A stretch of 64,000 bases of DNA from Ziziphus jujuba (Eukaryota > Streptophyta > Magnoliopsida > Rosales > Rhamnaceae): assembly GCF_031755915.1 (NCBI RefSeq), contig NC_083386.1, positions 20,507,001-20,571,000 of the forward strand, read 5' to 3'. Made by a program: the position numbers and the translations under genes. Shown one piece after another: positions 48,698 to 62,090 of this stretch (position 1 is its first letter; every line of letters begins with the position of its first letter). The notes below the pieces were generated by a model that saw nothing but the letters and a program-made list of their open reading frames with translations, was not told the origin of the DNA and searched no databases.

Positions 48698-50370
48698 CGC
48701 ATTGATAAATGACGCAATTAATGCATCGCATAAAATAAATACTGATGTAACACTATACGTCACCTAATGTACAATCGCAAAATCCATAAGACAATAGGCG
48801 ATGTATCAGTAGTGTTGCCTTAGCCTTAACAAAGGACGACGATGTAACAAAGCATCGCTAAATACTTGAAAAAAAGCGATGCATTTGAGATAGCGTTAGT
48901 TTTGATGCAAACCTCCTAGCGACGCATTAAGAAAATGCGTCCGATTTCATCTTTTGTTGAAGTGTGGCAATTTTGCCACTTGATGGTGCATGTCACCGGC
49001 TAGCATGCACACCTTAGTATCAAATCTTTTCCTTTTATGAGTTTATATTTTTTGTATGTTTTTAATTGATGCAAGGTATATTTTGATAATGTTTTGTACC
49101 TAAGTTATGTATACAAAAGTATAGGCAAAATTATGCACAAAAGAGTAGGAATGTTATGCTTGAAATGCCTATGGTGCTGGATTCATAATTTCCAGCAACA
49201 TAGTTCCACTATTTATCTTATATCTCAGCTTGCAAATGGAGTTTTAGGCTAAAATTTTGAGGGATGTCTACAGACATATATAGAAGACTATGGTTCAACT
49301 TTCAGGTCAAAATTACATGGGAAAGTCCATTTTCTATTCCAAACAGATTGCTGTATCTGATGGGCCCAGTATGCAGAGTATAGGTCAGTTTTGGAGCTGT
49401 TTGGCCCATGATCCGGTTCCAGAACTTTCCTAGCTCTTGGAACAATATTTATTGATGACCAAGTATGCTTCAAACCAAGTTTCATAAGCAGATACAAAGG
49501 GGAACTAAGTAGGTGAAGCTAGTTTGGTTGTTTACCCAAACTAGTTAAACAATAGGAACTTAGTTCAAACAATGTGCCACTTTTTACTATATTTGGAATA
49601 GACATGTTGCAGCTGGTTTTTACCTCTTTTGTGTATGAAAAGTTAGGTGTTGACCATTTTACTTTTTAAATTTCAAATACTTTACTCATTTTGTAAGCTC
49701 ACATGCTTGGCATGTGTGAACTAGTTGTAATTTCAAGCTCATATTGCAAAATGAATGAAATGGCTACACATCCAAGCCTTATTTTCAAAAGCCAACGTGG
49801 TCCCCTTCTTCTTATCTCTTCTTCAACACCTTAGAACACTTTAGGAACCCTAAAAAAACCAGAAAACACCATAACCAAAACCTAAAAACACAACTCACAC
49901 ACAACCATTCCCAAGAGCATCACCAAAAGCTTGCTTGTTGCTAACACTTCAAGCTAGCTTACTCTTGGTCATAACCTTCTCACCCCAACATCTTTGACTT
50001 TTAGCGATGTAGAGAACCAAAGCGTCAGATTTTCCATTTGACTTTTAGCTATGCTTATCATATCAGCATCAGATTTTACATTGAACTTTTAGCAGCGCTT
50101 AGAGAAAATGCATCAAATTTGATATCAAACTTTTAGCGACGCAAATCTGTAACGCATCACATTTTATATTTAACATTTAGCGACGCTGTACAAAACTATC
50201 GCTAAAAACACTTTTAGCGACGATTGCCTAAATGGTCGCTAAATATCATATGTCAGGCCATCAATAGAAACAGACAAAAGAAGACTCTGTCTACAACATT
50301 GTTAAAGGTTACTCAAACCGTCACTAAAGTTACTTTAGGCGACGTTCTTTCTCTTGATGTGTTGCCATTT
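48698..50370. repeat. 3' subterminal repeats of second CACTA, split by LTR
   Basis: 48698-48949 and 49996-50370 carry repeated short motifs such as TTTAGCGACGC, AATGCGTC, AGCATCGCTAAA and GGCGACG. A solo LTR (48955-49990) interrupts them. The core differs from the GCCGACGCTTTTA motif of the first CACTA region, so this is a different family or subfamily. Confidence 0.75.
48955..49990 (+). mobile_element. 1036-bp solo LTR with TCTTT target duplication
   Basis: Starts TGTTGAAGTGTGGC and ends CACCCCAACA (inverted TGTTG/CAACA). It is flanked on both sides by TCTTT (48950-48954 and 49991-49995). It contains no coding domain. LTR recombination after a copia-type insertion explains it. Its CT-rich 3' part (CTTCTTATCTCTTCTTC, AACCCTAAAAAAACC) resembles the copia LTR at 4677-5519, and both contain a TGCTGGA...TCCAGCA hairpin. 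Confidence 0.88.
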
Positions 50371-50589
50371 ATTTTAGTATTTTATTATTTTAATTTTGTT
50401 AGAATTGATTAAAATAGTAAAAATATTAAAGTAATTAAAAAACATAAAAATTAAAACTAGCTCCATTCAAAATAATTAGAATACAAAAATTTATAATAAA
50501 TATTTTCATAACAAAATAATTATCAAATAAATTAAATATTATCTCATTGACATATTTGTACATAATTTGGAAGCAAATGCAATATTAAT

Positions 50590-53500
50590 TAAACTTCCAT
50601 GAATGCATACTCACTAAGATGGAAGTTGGCGTCCTCTTGTTGATGATATTACACCCTCCTACTACATATGGAAAAATGAAAAAAATTATTAACACTTATG
50701 CAAAATAAATAAATAAATAAATATTAACTATGAATAAATTATGTAATATTAATTTAATAAATGAAAATTTAAAAAATATTACCAATGTTCTTAAGATTTG
50801 GCAAGGCATAATGAAGTGGATAAGGAATTGGATCAAAAAAATAATTAAATGAATAATAATAAATGTCAAAAATATTACTTAAAACATAAGTTAATAAATA
50901 TACGTACTAATTTATTAGAGATATTGTTTATCCATATCCCCTCACAGTCATTACTAACATAGCCACTCTCATATTCATCCTCATTATCATTTTCATCAAC
51001 GCTTGGCAAATATATGACAAATGGATTATGGCTCATCATAGTATCGCCAAGAACATCTTCTTCAACCAATTCTTCTTCCATAAAAGTACAATGTTATGGT
51101 TAAAACAACAAATCATCTTGAATTAAGTTGATCTTCAACATAAAATACTTTTTGAACTTGTGAAGCCATGATGAATGGATCAGATTTATATCCAATTTTA
51201 TTTAAATTAACACATGTAAATCCCATCTTATCAACTTTCACACCACTGCTGTCAACCCAATCACACTGAACATTAGAATTCGAAACACAGTGTAATTGAC
51301 ATCCTAAATTTCTCTTATGACCCCATAGTATGTTATCTTAGCTAAAATTGGGTTATTATCCTTAGCACTAGCAAACTTCTCACTTTTGGCAATACTTTGA
51401 CACCACTATTTTGGGCAACCCACTTATTATCCATATCTAAAGTGTTGAATCGAACCCTCTAATGACATATTCTTCATGTTTCGTTACCACCCATTGCGGA
51501 CCATGGGCTATCCATCTTAATGTTTCAGAAACGATGTGATTTGGTTGACTTCGCTCCTGGTCAATTTAGTCAATTGAAAAAAATATGAACAGTTAAAACT
51601 AAAACAATGATATCATATTGAATATTTAACTTTTCCATACCTTATCAAGTAACCAGTACATAAATGTACGTTTGTGTTCATCTTGAAACCATTTTGCCTT
51701 TTTTCCTCGATTTATTTTGCTTGACTTCAAGACTTCAAAATGAATACTAAAACAAAGAAAAGTTTTGTAATTAATAAAAATATCCAAGATATCAACTTAT
51801 TTATGCATATTAATATATTTAAAATATCAACTAATTTATACATGTTGATATATAAGATTAAAAATATCAAGTAATTTATACATTAACTTGTATATACGCA
51901 CCTGACATACGGTTTAACTTCTGGTGCATTCGAAAGTATGCGCCTATGGACTTGCTCCCATAGTTGTTGATTAATATCAATCACTTCTTCACACATGTAA
52001 CTCTTAGCAATACAACCTTCTGGCCGATTTTTATTTCGAACATAACCTTTCAATACTTTCTTGTACCTTTCAAATGGGTACATCCACCTGAAATGTTTTG
52101 GTCCACACAATCTGACCTCTCGAACCAAATGTGCAGTTAGATGAACCATTACATCAAAAAATGATGGTGGAAAGAATTTCTCTAGAAGGCACAAAGTTGT
52201 AACAAGATCATTTTGAATTTTGTCCAATTCAGCAACAATGATAGCCTTCTTGCAAATTACATTGAAGAAAAAACAAAGTCTTGCAATGCAATGTCTCACA
52301 TGTTTAGGAAGGCTTGCATTAATTGCTAAAGGCAAAAGTTGTTGCATCAATGTATGACAATCATGAGATTTCAATCCGACCATCTTTAAGTCCTCCATTG
52401 AAACAAGATTCCTAAAATTTGAAGAATAACCATCTGGAACTTTTAGGTCCACTAAACACTTACAAAAAATTTCTTCTCCTGCTTTGATAATGTATTGAGG
52501 CCGGTGGTAGGAAAGTTCGATTTCCCTGTGGCTTAAAGGCCAAGTCTTTCCGCAAACCCATATCTTGTAAATCTAACCGAGCATTAACTCCATCCTTAAT
52601 CTTATCAACAATATTGAGCAATGTATTATATATGCTCTCACAAACATTTTTCTCAATATGCATGACATCTAAATTATGTCGCACATGGAGAAATTTCCAA
52701 TATTCCAATTAAAAAAAAAAGGACTTCTTCTTCCAACATTCTTCATAATCAACAGTCATTTTCCTCTTGTTTGACTTATCAAAACTCATTGCATTAAGCT
52801 TAGCTAAGATTTATTCGCCAGTCAACGGTTTAGAGGCACTCCAAATTCTTGAAATCCATTGAAAGCCTTCTTTTGCCTCCTATAGCGATGATTTGGAGGA
52901 AGAAATCTTCTATGCCCGGTAAAACTCACTTTTTTCCCTTGCTTTAGCTTTTTAGCATAAATATTTTCACTACAAATTGGACAAGCACAATATCCCTTTA
53001 CTGCATGACCGGACAAGTTACCATAAGCTGAGAAATTATTTATTATCCATAGCAACACTACCTTTAAAGCGAACTTCTTTTGACGGTAAGCATCAAAGAT
53101 TGTAAAACCCTCATTCCACAACCGCTGTAGGTCTTCAACTAATGGCTCCATGTATGCATCAATTTGATTGCCTGGTTACTTCGGTCCAGAAATTAAAAGA
53201 GTCAACATTATAAATTTCCGCTTCATACACAACCAAGGAGGAGGATTATACATAACTATCATCATAGGCCAACAACTATACCTACTACTCAATATACTAT
53301 GTGGACTAACTCCGTCGGCCATAATCCCAAGCCTCAAATTCCTATCTTCGGATGCATAGTTTGGCCATAAATGAACAACCAACTTCCTAGATGGTGAATC
53401 CGCAGGGTGTTGCATTTTCCCTATCTTAACCGTTCTCCCATTGGCATGCCATGTCAAATTCTTAGCCGTTTTAACACTACGAAACATTCTTTTAAAACGT

Positions 53501-54251
53501 GGAATAATAGGAAAGTACCATAAAACTTTATTTGGAATATTGCTAACAACTCCATTCTTATCAATTTTCCATCTAGATGATCCACATATAGGACAGTCAT
53601 TAAGGTCCACATATTCCTTCCTAAACAAAATACAACTTTTAGGACATGCATGAATCTTGGTGTACTCCATTCCCAAAGTACTCAAAGTCTTTTTAACATT
53701 GTACATGGATGTTGGCAACACATTGTCATTTGGCAACATCTCGGATAACAATTGCAACAATACATCAAAGCTCTTATCCAAATATCCATATCTTGCCTTT
53801 AAGTTGTACAATTTAACCAAGGCCGACAACTTAGGTACAAAGGTTTCTTCGCATCCTCCAATAACTTAGTAAATTCATTAGGATCATTATCAAAATTATC
53901 GAATGCAGCACGGGTCATTTCCAAGTTATTGAAAGCCATGTCTTCCTTAATACTGCTATCATTTTCATTATATTCTACATTAATATTCCCAAAATGAGAA
54001 GATGGTCCAATACCATCAGCACATGACTCGCCATGCCAAATCCATTGCCAATAGTTGACATCAAACCCATTACAATATATATGGCCTTTAATATCCCTAA
54101 TAGTATAGATTTTCATATTCTCACATTTCATGCATGGACACCGTATGGCATTACAATCATTGGCATTCTCCATGCTAAATTTCAAAAATTCATTCACCCC
54201 CTTAGCAAAGTCGCTTAAGGTTCTATCTTTTGTTATCCACGATTTATCCAT
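50590..54251 (-). pseudogene. CACTA TNP2 transposase gene, broken
   Basis: Best preserved CACTA transposase in the window. Blocks in order: transposase-associated domain (54251-53799: MDKSWITKDR, FAKGVNEFLKFSM, IRCPCMKCEN, GHIYCNGFDVN); a frameshift near 53835 where about 20 bases are missing relative to the 26.7-kb copy; Transposase_21 (53829-53176: CPKSCILFRKEYVD, MQHPADSPSRK, NLRLGIMADGVSPHS, YNPPPWLCMKRKF); 53151-52822 (GHAVKGYCACPICSEN); 52708-52460 (HNLDVMHIEKNVCESIYN); DUF4218-like (52452-51905: FFDVMVHLTAHLVREVRLCG, HFRWMYPFERY) ending at donor GTCAG/GTGCGT. Further exons (about 51730-51620; DUF4216-like 51400-51100; EEDVLGDTMMSHNPFVIYLP at 51081-50875) and two 3' exons ending 50783 and starting 50661 follow. 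Stops break the frame several times. Confidence 0.9.
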
Positions 54252-54353
54252 TTCCCTACCAATCTAAGTAGAACAATGTCAAACAATATCAGAAACAATA
54301 TTATCGACAAAAGCAAGATTAAAAAAACCTAGTGAACCTAACCTCCAGCTATA

Positions 54354-54631
54354 ATGAAAAAACAAAAAAAAAAGAAAATAATAATAATAACCCAACCCAC
54401 CACATGTCATCGCCAGTCATAAATAAAAAAGAAACTCACCGAAACAATAGAGACGAAGAAAGCATAAGCCAAGCTAACCATGAGTACGACACATGAAAAA
54501 ACAAAAAAAAAAGAAAATAATAATAATAACCCAACCCACCACATGTCATCGCCAGTCATAAATAAAAAAGAAACTCACCGAAACAATAGAGACGAAGAAA
54601 GCATAAGCCAAGCTAACCATGAGTACGACAC
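54354..54631. repeat. 139-bp exact tandem duplication
   Basis: Copies 54354-54492 and 54493-54631 read the same base for base where I compared them, including the internal A runs and ATAATAATAATAA. They lie in the leader just upstream of the TNP2 start. The small frame 54480-54662 is only a translation of the repeat. Confidence 0.95.
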
Positions 54632-54639
54632 AGAGAAAC

Positions 54640-54760
54640 CAAGCTTCCAGACGGCAATGTAGGCAAATGGAAAATTAAAACTTAAATATCCCACTCTTCA
54701 AGTCTCTTTTAGATTGCTTCCAATTCCATCATCTATTAGGTAGTGTACTAACATCTATTT
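54640..54760 (-). promoter_or_regulatory. conserved CACTA gene leader/promoter-proximal block
   Basis: Minus-strand GGAAGCAATCTAAAAGAGAC followed by TTGAAGAGTGGGA; preceded by AATAGATGTTAG. It matches the blocks before the two genes of the first CACTA region (22.2 and 26.4 kb). Confidence 0.6.
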
Positions 54761-54789
54761 TGTGAAAAGAAATGGCATTCAAAGGTGCG

Positions 54790-56460
54790 CGTCAAATTTT
54801 AAAATGCACCAAAAATTTTCAAAAAATGGCAAAACAGGTGACACTTCAGAATAAACATAGTCGCTTAAGGCTACAAGGTGGAAAGTGTATACACGAAATA
54901 CACAAAAACACATGTCACAACCTAATTTGAGATAGGGGTATACAAATGGTATAATTGATCTAATGCAACAAGGACTTATTGCCCAATTTCTCTATGTAAG
55001 TATGTTAAACGAGATGAACTTTCAGGTTTTTGGGTATCAATGATAGTTTATATGCATTTAAAATTAACAAACCCATTAATTTTTTTTAAAACTAGGCGAC
55101 GCATATAGCTATAAATGCGTTGCCATATATCTTAAAGCGACTCATTCACATCCAAATGAGTCACTCATACTTTTTAAATTTTCTGTCAAGTGTAGTTAAT
55201 TAAAAGGAAATGGCGATGCAATGAGTTAGATTAGCGTCACTGTATATTTTTTTAACATTTTTTTTCTAAAGTACAATTTATTTTCTGTTTAAACTTACAA
55301 ATCTCTTAAATTGTATTTTGTCTTGAATAATAAGGGAACTGGCGATGCAATGTCTTCTTATAGCGTCGCCTGCTCTGTATAAATTTTTTTTTTTTTTGCT
55401 TTTTAAATATGATTTTGTTCTTTATTTGATTTTAAAATTTGATTTGATTTTTAAATATGCAAGTCTTATATGTTCTTTTTTCAGTTTAATATTTTAAGAC
55501 AGGGCAACACATGTCAAACTTGAAAGCATCGCTTGATCCATTATTTTAAAATTTATTTCTAAGCCTTAATTAGTTTATTGAAATTTCATCTACAAAAATG
55601 TTCACAAAGCATAAAATGAACATCAATTCCATTTATCTAAAATAGAAAACAGTTTCGTCAATGCTCTTCTCAATTATTCACATATATGTGTATACATACA
55701 TGAAACACAAAAACATCTCACGACCTAATTTGATATAGGATATAACAATTGTATAATTGAGCTAATGCAACAAGGACTTATTGTACAATTTCCCAAAGTA
55801 TGTTCAAAGAGATGAACTTTCAAGTTTTTGGGTTTATATGATAGTTTATTAATTTACATCTAAATTTTGGAAAATCCAATTTATTTTTTTTTTTTAATTT
55901 GAAAAAAGAGCGAAGGATTATTTGTTAGACACGTTGCTAGATAATTGAAAGCGGATATTTTTTTCCTAAAAAAATAAGAGGAACCAGCGACCTAACAACT
56001 TCTTTCTGCGTCGCTTGTACTTTTTGTAAATATATATATATATATATATTATAACTGATGAGGATAGAGAACTGGCGATGCAACATACCCATTATGCGTC
56101 GCCTGTTATATTATATATATATATATATTTTATCAATGGGATTATTTTTCAACTTCAAATAACCATCGAAATATTTAAGCAATACAACTGAGGTGGTTGT
56201 TCAGTTATTTTTTCTTTTCATGTACAATTTATGTCCTATTTAAAATTCCAAATATCTTAAATTGTAATGTACTTTTTTTTTTTTTTAATAAGGAGAATCG
56301 GCTACACGGAATAAGGATTTTGTGTCGCCAAGTCAATTTACAGATTTTTTTTTTTTTTTGTCAATGGGATTTTTTTTCAACGTTAAATAAGCACGGAAAA
56401 TATTTAAGTAGTATAACTGAGGTTGTTGTTTTTTTTTTTTAATGTACAATTTATGTCCTG
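54790..56460. repeat. 5' subterminal repeats of second CACTA element
   Basis: Repeated pairs of GGCGATGCAA and GCGTCGCC-type words (near 55095-55145, 55210-55240, 55332-55370, 55985-56015, 56070-56105, 56295-56325), each pair able to fold back. A block of about 170 bp (CCTAATTTGA, GCAACAAGGACTTATTG, GAGATGAACTTTCA, TTTTTGGGT, TGATAGTTTAT) occurs at about 54905-55055 and again at about 55708-55855. No terminal CACTA was found on this side, so the right edge is approximate. Confidence 0.7.
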
Positions 56461-59250
56461 CTTAAGGTTCAAACGTTTTTCCTAGAGGATGGAGCGGGTT
56501 TCGAAGCAAGTTTTTAGGTCATCAACGATCTTCGAAAATTTTCCAACCCATTCACCAGAAGAACAGAGGACTTTAAAAGAAGGTTAAAGATTGTTAGCAG
56601 AAGATTCCATTGTCCACTAGCGAAGAACCACTAGGATTGCTAAGCCTTTACATCTAAAAACTTGTCTAGGATTTTCTCACCCGTGTAAAGGTATTATAGT
56701 ACTAGCCTATTAGCCAAAAATCAGGCTTAAGGGAAAAGCAAGTTTAATCTCTAAAGAGGTAGGCAAAACTTTGCAATGCTCAAGACAAAGCATAATGCAA
56801 CTAAATAGTAAGCATTTGAAAACAGTTAGATTGAGGAAAAGTTAACTTCACTCAGAAGGTCTCTTAAGACAGGATGAGAAGGAAGTCGTAGCCTAATAAA
56901 GAAAATAAACATATTCATGGCCATCTCTCCTTTGCAGGGTTAAGTGGGATATTCACTGACATTAAGAGCCCTCAACTCTATGTCAACGGGGATATGGTAG
57001 GTTTCCCTCAGGACAAACAAATAAGCCTCAATCACAACATATTCTACTTCATCACAATAGCAAAAAAGAAGTGAGCTTTCATCTTGAATAAAAGGCTTAT
57101 CCTGAGCTTTATGGGTATCTAAGGAAACTTTATCCTCTTCCTTCATCTCACTAGCCTCGGAGGATTGCCCATCGATAGGGATTCTCTTATTACCTATCAA
57201 GCTAGGTTCAACTAGGGTAGAAGGCTCAGTAGCCCTCAAAAAATATTACTTTGGGAATCGTGTCTTCTACTTCTCTAAATTAGCTAGAAATATGTTACCA
57301 AAGTCAGTGGAAGGTTATTTGGAAATGGAACTAGAACCTGACAAGCAATCTTTAGAGGCTCTTCGAGCTTTAGCCTTGGGATTGAATACAAATACCACAG
57401 TATTTATGGCCTCAATTTATGTAGCAATTAATGGCCTAAAAGGTTTAAAGGTCTTAGAATCCATGGCCGAAAGAGGAGAATGATGCTTCTTGGCTTCTTC
57501 AAAACCTAATCAGTACTCAGCAAAGCATTTAAGGGACATAAACCTGAAACAAAAAGAAATTGAAAAGCTTAAGGGACATCTAGAGGTTTCAATTCAAAAC
57601 TAAAAAAGCCCATTTCAGGTCAAAGCATTTGATTTAGCCCTATAAGTTATTAAAAGACCAAATCTAAAAGTGAAAAGTTCAAGATTTAATTCAAAATATG
57701 TAAACACATAAAAGGATTCCACAATGAAGGCCAAAGATTAAGAAGTTCATAAAGATAAACCCTCAAAAATGGAAAGTTATGAATCAACATCATTTGAAAA
57801 GGCAAGAATATATCAAAATGGTAAAAGATAAATAGTAAGGAATGCATTAGCATGGAACGTAATAAAATGGATAGTGAAGCAAAAATAAACAATTGTTATA
57901 TAGTAAAAGGCAAGAGAAATCTATTGGAAAAAATATCGAGAAGAGAAATGTGATAAATGAGATCAAAAGGACATGGAATGACAGTGAAATGTGAGAACGC
58001 AAAAGTCTACAAAGTTCCATTGGAGTCTAGCCTTTATTCCGACAGAGTTTGCTTAAAATAGCAGACAAACAAAGTAAAGTTTTTGTGAATTTGGCTTAAC
58101 TTATACTTCAGGAAAGTTAAAATCTTAGCTGCCTGCCAAATTTAAAATAAATCTTACCCATAGAACCATTTAAAGACCAAGATTGGTCAGTAGGAACAGA
58201 ACATCACGTGGCATAAGGAGGAATGTTTGATAAGGAAAAACAATGAAGCACAATTTCCCAAGGAGTCAGCAATAATGGCAACTGCATGTTTGATTGGATA
58301 GGAAAGACAAAGTCCCTTGTTCTTTATGCTAACCTAATGGAAGTGTGCCTAAATTATTATGCATGAAAGCATGGCTATGAGATGCAACCTCATTGGATAA
58401 TTAAAATTCCTGCTAGCTTTGGCCTTTCACTTAAGAAGCAAAGGAAAAGCAATGGGGTAACTATAACGGGAAGACCAAAGCTCTTAGGTTGTCTTAAGAT
58501 GAGAAAGAAAGGTTTGGTCTTTAAAAGTGGGGGTTTGAGAAGACTCAGTCTTACCCCATCTTCGGACTATGAGCTAGTAGATCAATAGTAGTTATATAAG
58601 CTTCCTAGGGCTTCAAAAAAAGAATAGAATCTTCAAACTCCATGTAATCAACATGAGGATCGAGAAAATGATCTTAAAATACGACTAACCTTCAAGTCTA
58701 AAGGGATAGAAGCAGAAAACATGCCTTGCACACCAGGATGCATATTTCACCGCAAGGTAAAGATCAACCAAATAGAAGGCAAAATTTTTCCTTAGCCAAC
58801 ACACTACCCTTTGATTAGCCAAAATAAAATATCAAATGATGCTCATGATAACAAAGACAAACAAGTCTGACTTGGCATAACCAAGTCATAGACTCTAAAC
58901 ATCAGCTTGACAACTGACAACCAAGATTCCACTTGGCAGAAGAATTTCCAAATGCAAGAAAGTAACTCATCCCACAGTCTAGATAACATGTGGCACAAAT
59001 TAACATATTTTGATTGTTTATAAAATAGCTCAACAATGATGAAATGGGGTTTTAGCTTTTTCTTTCCTTCTTTGTATTTCATTTATTTTGTTTGAGTTTT
59101 CCTTAACACATGCCCACTACTTCAGCCTCTCAAAAGCTGGCCATAAGGTCCTCTCTGTCCCTTCACACTGATTTGAGTGTTGAAGAGCTTATGCGGCCCA
59201 TTATCGGCACCCCTCAAGCTCAATTTTAAAAGATTTCATAGGATAATGTC
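56461..59250. other. unrecognised repeat DNA with two short coding-like frames
   Basis: The minus frame 57239-56940 has RETYHIPVDIELRALNV. The plus frame, open from about 57246 to 57480, has YFSKLARNMLPKSVEGYL and LEALRALALGLNTNT and ends KVLESMAERGE. The style faintly recalls plant gypsy-type Gag-like proteins (Transposase_28), but the two lie on opposite strands and I cannot assign them. From 59110 a frame MPTTSASQKLAIRSSLSLHT is short and broken. The remainder shows no gene. Confidence 0.35.
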
Positions 59251-62090
59251 AACAAGATGAAGACAGGTTCAACACATTTCTTATGATAACTTGGTTGGAA
59301 TTATCCCAACACTTTCTTTGAAATTAACTCTACCGCATCTCTTATTACACCAAGTGAAGATATTTCCACAATAGCCTAAATCAAAAGCTCCAAAATCATT
59401 TATAAATTTTAAAAATAGAAATTAGATTTGTTAGTCACATGTCTACCACCAATTTTTTCCTTTGGCTAATAACATTGTTGAAATCCCATAAGCACACCCA
59501 AACCTTGCTACTAGCTTCAACCACAAAAGCAAGATCAATTTAAAAATCCCTCTCAAGGCCTTCAATCGAGTAATAGCAAAACCAATCATTCCAAAGAATA
59601 CCTTGCACGAACTTGACTAAAACTCCTATGTTCCTTTTTAGATCTATAACTAACATCCCATTCCATTTCATTCTTCCAATACAAGTCTAGACCTCAATAC
59701 CTATTTTCAACTTCTACAACAACTGAGTGATCAAACAATAATAATTTTATCTTCCAATCTTTATCATTTTTTCATAACTAGCTTTAGTCTCTATAAGAAA
59801 GAGACTCATCAAGGAGGAATTTCATACAAATCTCCTAAAGCCTATAACTACAGTGCCTTTGCCCAACTCTAGAAGAATGACGAGGTAAGGGGCATGGTAA
59901 GGCTAACGTCTACAGACATTTTCAAGTCATAGTTACGATTAGAGCAATTTGCCCCAACTTCCAAATTCATTGTAATGTTGGCCTCTCTCTACCCTCTTAC
60001 TTGATTCTTAAGTTTGATTTTTAGAGGTACGAATATGAATTAGCTTTATTTTAATCAAAGATAACTAAAGTATCTAAATCCCCACTCTTTGTGATAGGAT
60101 TACCTTCACAAATCTTCTAAAAAGAATTAAGGCTAGCTCCAACCCTTTCCTCTATGTTAGAACTTTGAAAATTGGTTATATTCCAAGTTGTCGATTGTTA
60201 GGCCTTAATTACTACTATAAAAATACTTGCAAGTGCACAAATCAAGTGATAAAGTAGTCTTGAGGAAACCAAATTATCAAACCTGAGGGAATAACTTAAT
60301 TAATGAAGCAAAGTTAAATATTAATATTAAATTGAACACTTAAATTTCAATTAAATGTAAATAGTAACTAAACTAAATTATCAAAACTAAACAATGAAAA
60401 AGACAGCAAACACTAAGAAAGTAAATTAAATTGAGATTTAGTTTAACAAGATAAGAGCTGTGAACTTCACCACTAGTTAATCCAATTTATCAATCATCAT
60501 GAAAAAATAATGGAATAAATATTTGATAACTTAACCATATTTGATTCTAACAACATCACATATTATTTTCATAACTTTATAAATGTAAACACACAAGATG
60601 CTTAGTAGTTTTCACATACTAAAGACAAGGCATCTAATTAAGATCAAAGATAATGCATTCCCATTAAGCTAAAAATCAAGTATTCATGGTATCATTACTA
60701 GCATGGGGGCTCAAGCATGCACATCAATCATTGAACTACCAAAATAATCTAGATTTATCTACAATTAAGAGGCTTAAATCATGCATGAAAGAGATCAATC
60801 ATGAAGCATTAATAACTAATTGATTTATTAAGTCATTCAAAATATAAATATTTATTCCATAAAATTTAAAGCATAATAATAAAACAAATCTCTATAACTA
60901 GGCTAAATTCATAGTTGAAGAGAAAAAAATCATTACAAAACTAGTAAGCATATCAACAATTGAAACAAAGAATAAAACAATAAAAACAAAAAGAAAGCCA
61001 CGATATTGGCTAAGAAAAGTGGTGGCCAATTCAATGTCTTCTCTAATGACGCAAGTTTGTTTATACTCCAATAAAAGCTCCAAGGATGCCAAAAAAAAAA
61101 AAAAAAAGGCAAAACAAGGTAGGTTTTGTCACTCAACAAGGAAGACAAAAAAAAAGAAAAAACCCTCAAAAAAATCTCTTTCTAAAGTTGGTATCCTAAA
61201 AACCTTAAGAGAAATTGAGAAACTCTCAAAAATTAGTATGTTTATATTGAAACCTCTTAAAAGCTCCTAAATAACTTTTTAAACTCTTATGTCTTTGTTC
61301 AATAACATAGAAACTATATATATAGAACCTTGGGGACATTTTTCTTCCTTTATTTTCATATGGAAATCTTGTCAGACACCTTTTGTTTTTTCACTTTATA
61401 AAGTAGGATGAATTTGTTTTTACTTGCATCCAACACTTTTATTTTCTTTAATATCTTATAGCAACATTATTAACAAGCCCAATTTACATGTGATATGATA
61501 TGTGCCTCAGTAAAGATAAATTAACCAATTACCACCACTCGCTATGCTCCTACACCTTTATATTTCTTCATTCAATCTTGACCATTAACATTTGATTTTG
61601 TGATTTGGAAAGCTTGATGACTTGGACAAATAGTAAGCTGCCACATGGATGAACTAGGATCATTGGATTCTCAATAGTTCAATGTTGAAGATTTAAAGAA
61701 TTTTTTAATCTTCTAGAATCTTCCTAAGTATCCAAAAAACAAAAATCACTTAATACGAGTTGTAGGTCCCAGAACCAACTTTCATGGATGGGGATTGATT
61801 TCAAGGTCCACAATGAATCTTTAGCCCAGAATTCTCTATGAAACTTTTATGAAGTCTATTAGAATCTTCTAAAATATAGGGCCAATTAAGTTTTACTCTT
61901 GGTACCCACCATAAATTGACTCAAGGAATTGAAATTTGGGGTTCTTCTTACAAAATTCCCTCTCTTTCCTCTACATATAGAAAAGCACTAGAATATGTAA
62001 CTTTTCATATCAATCAAGAACAAACCAAAAAATAGTAAGTTAATAACATGACAAAAAATCATGAATTTTTTTATGCCTATGATAGGATCC
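59251..62090. other. spacer, possible LTR-element non-coding DNA
   Basis: No recognisable gene. Around 60195-60290 ATACTTGCAAGTGCACAAAT followed by GTAGTCTTGAGGAAACC resembles the leader/LTR-end text of some large plant Ty3-gypsy elements. This is recognition only; no paired repeat is in the window. Short Lys-rich or Phe-rich frames near 61019-61270 come from A/T runs. Confidence 0.4.

Noticed and set aside
48509..48712. Possible LINE endonuclease start (NCRG motif)
   Set aside because: Only one short motif matches; no downstream endonuclease or RT text and no poly(A)/target duplication.
61019..61270. Lys-rich 83-codon plus-strand frame
   Set aside because: Produced by A-rich tracts in a non-coding repeat; no conserved motif.
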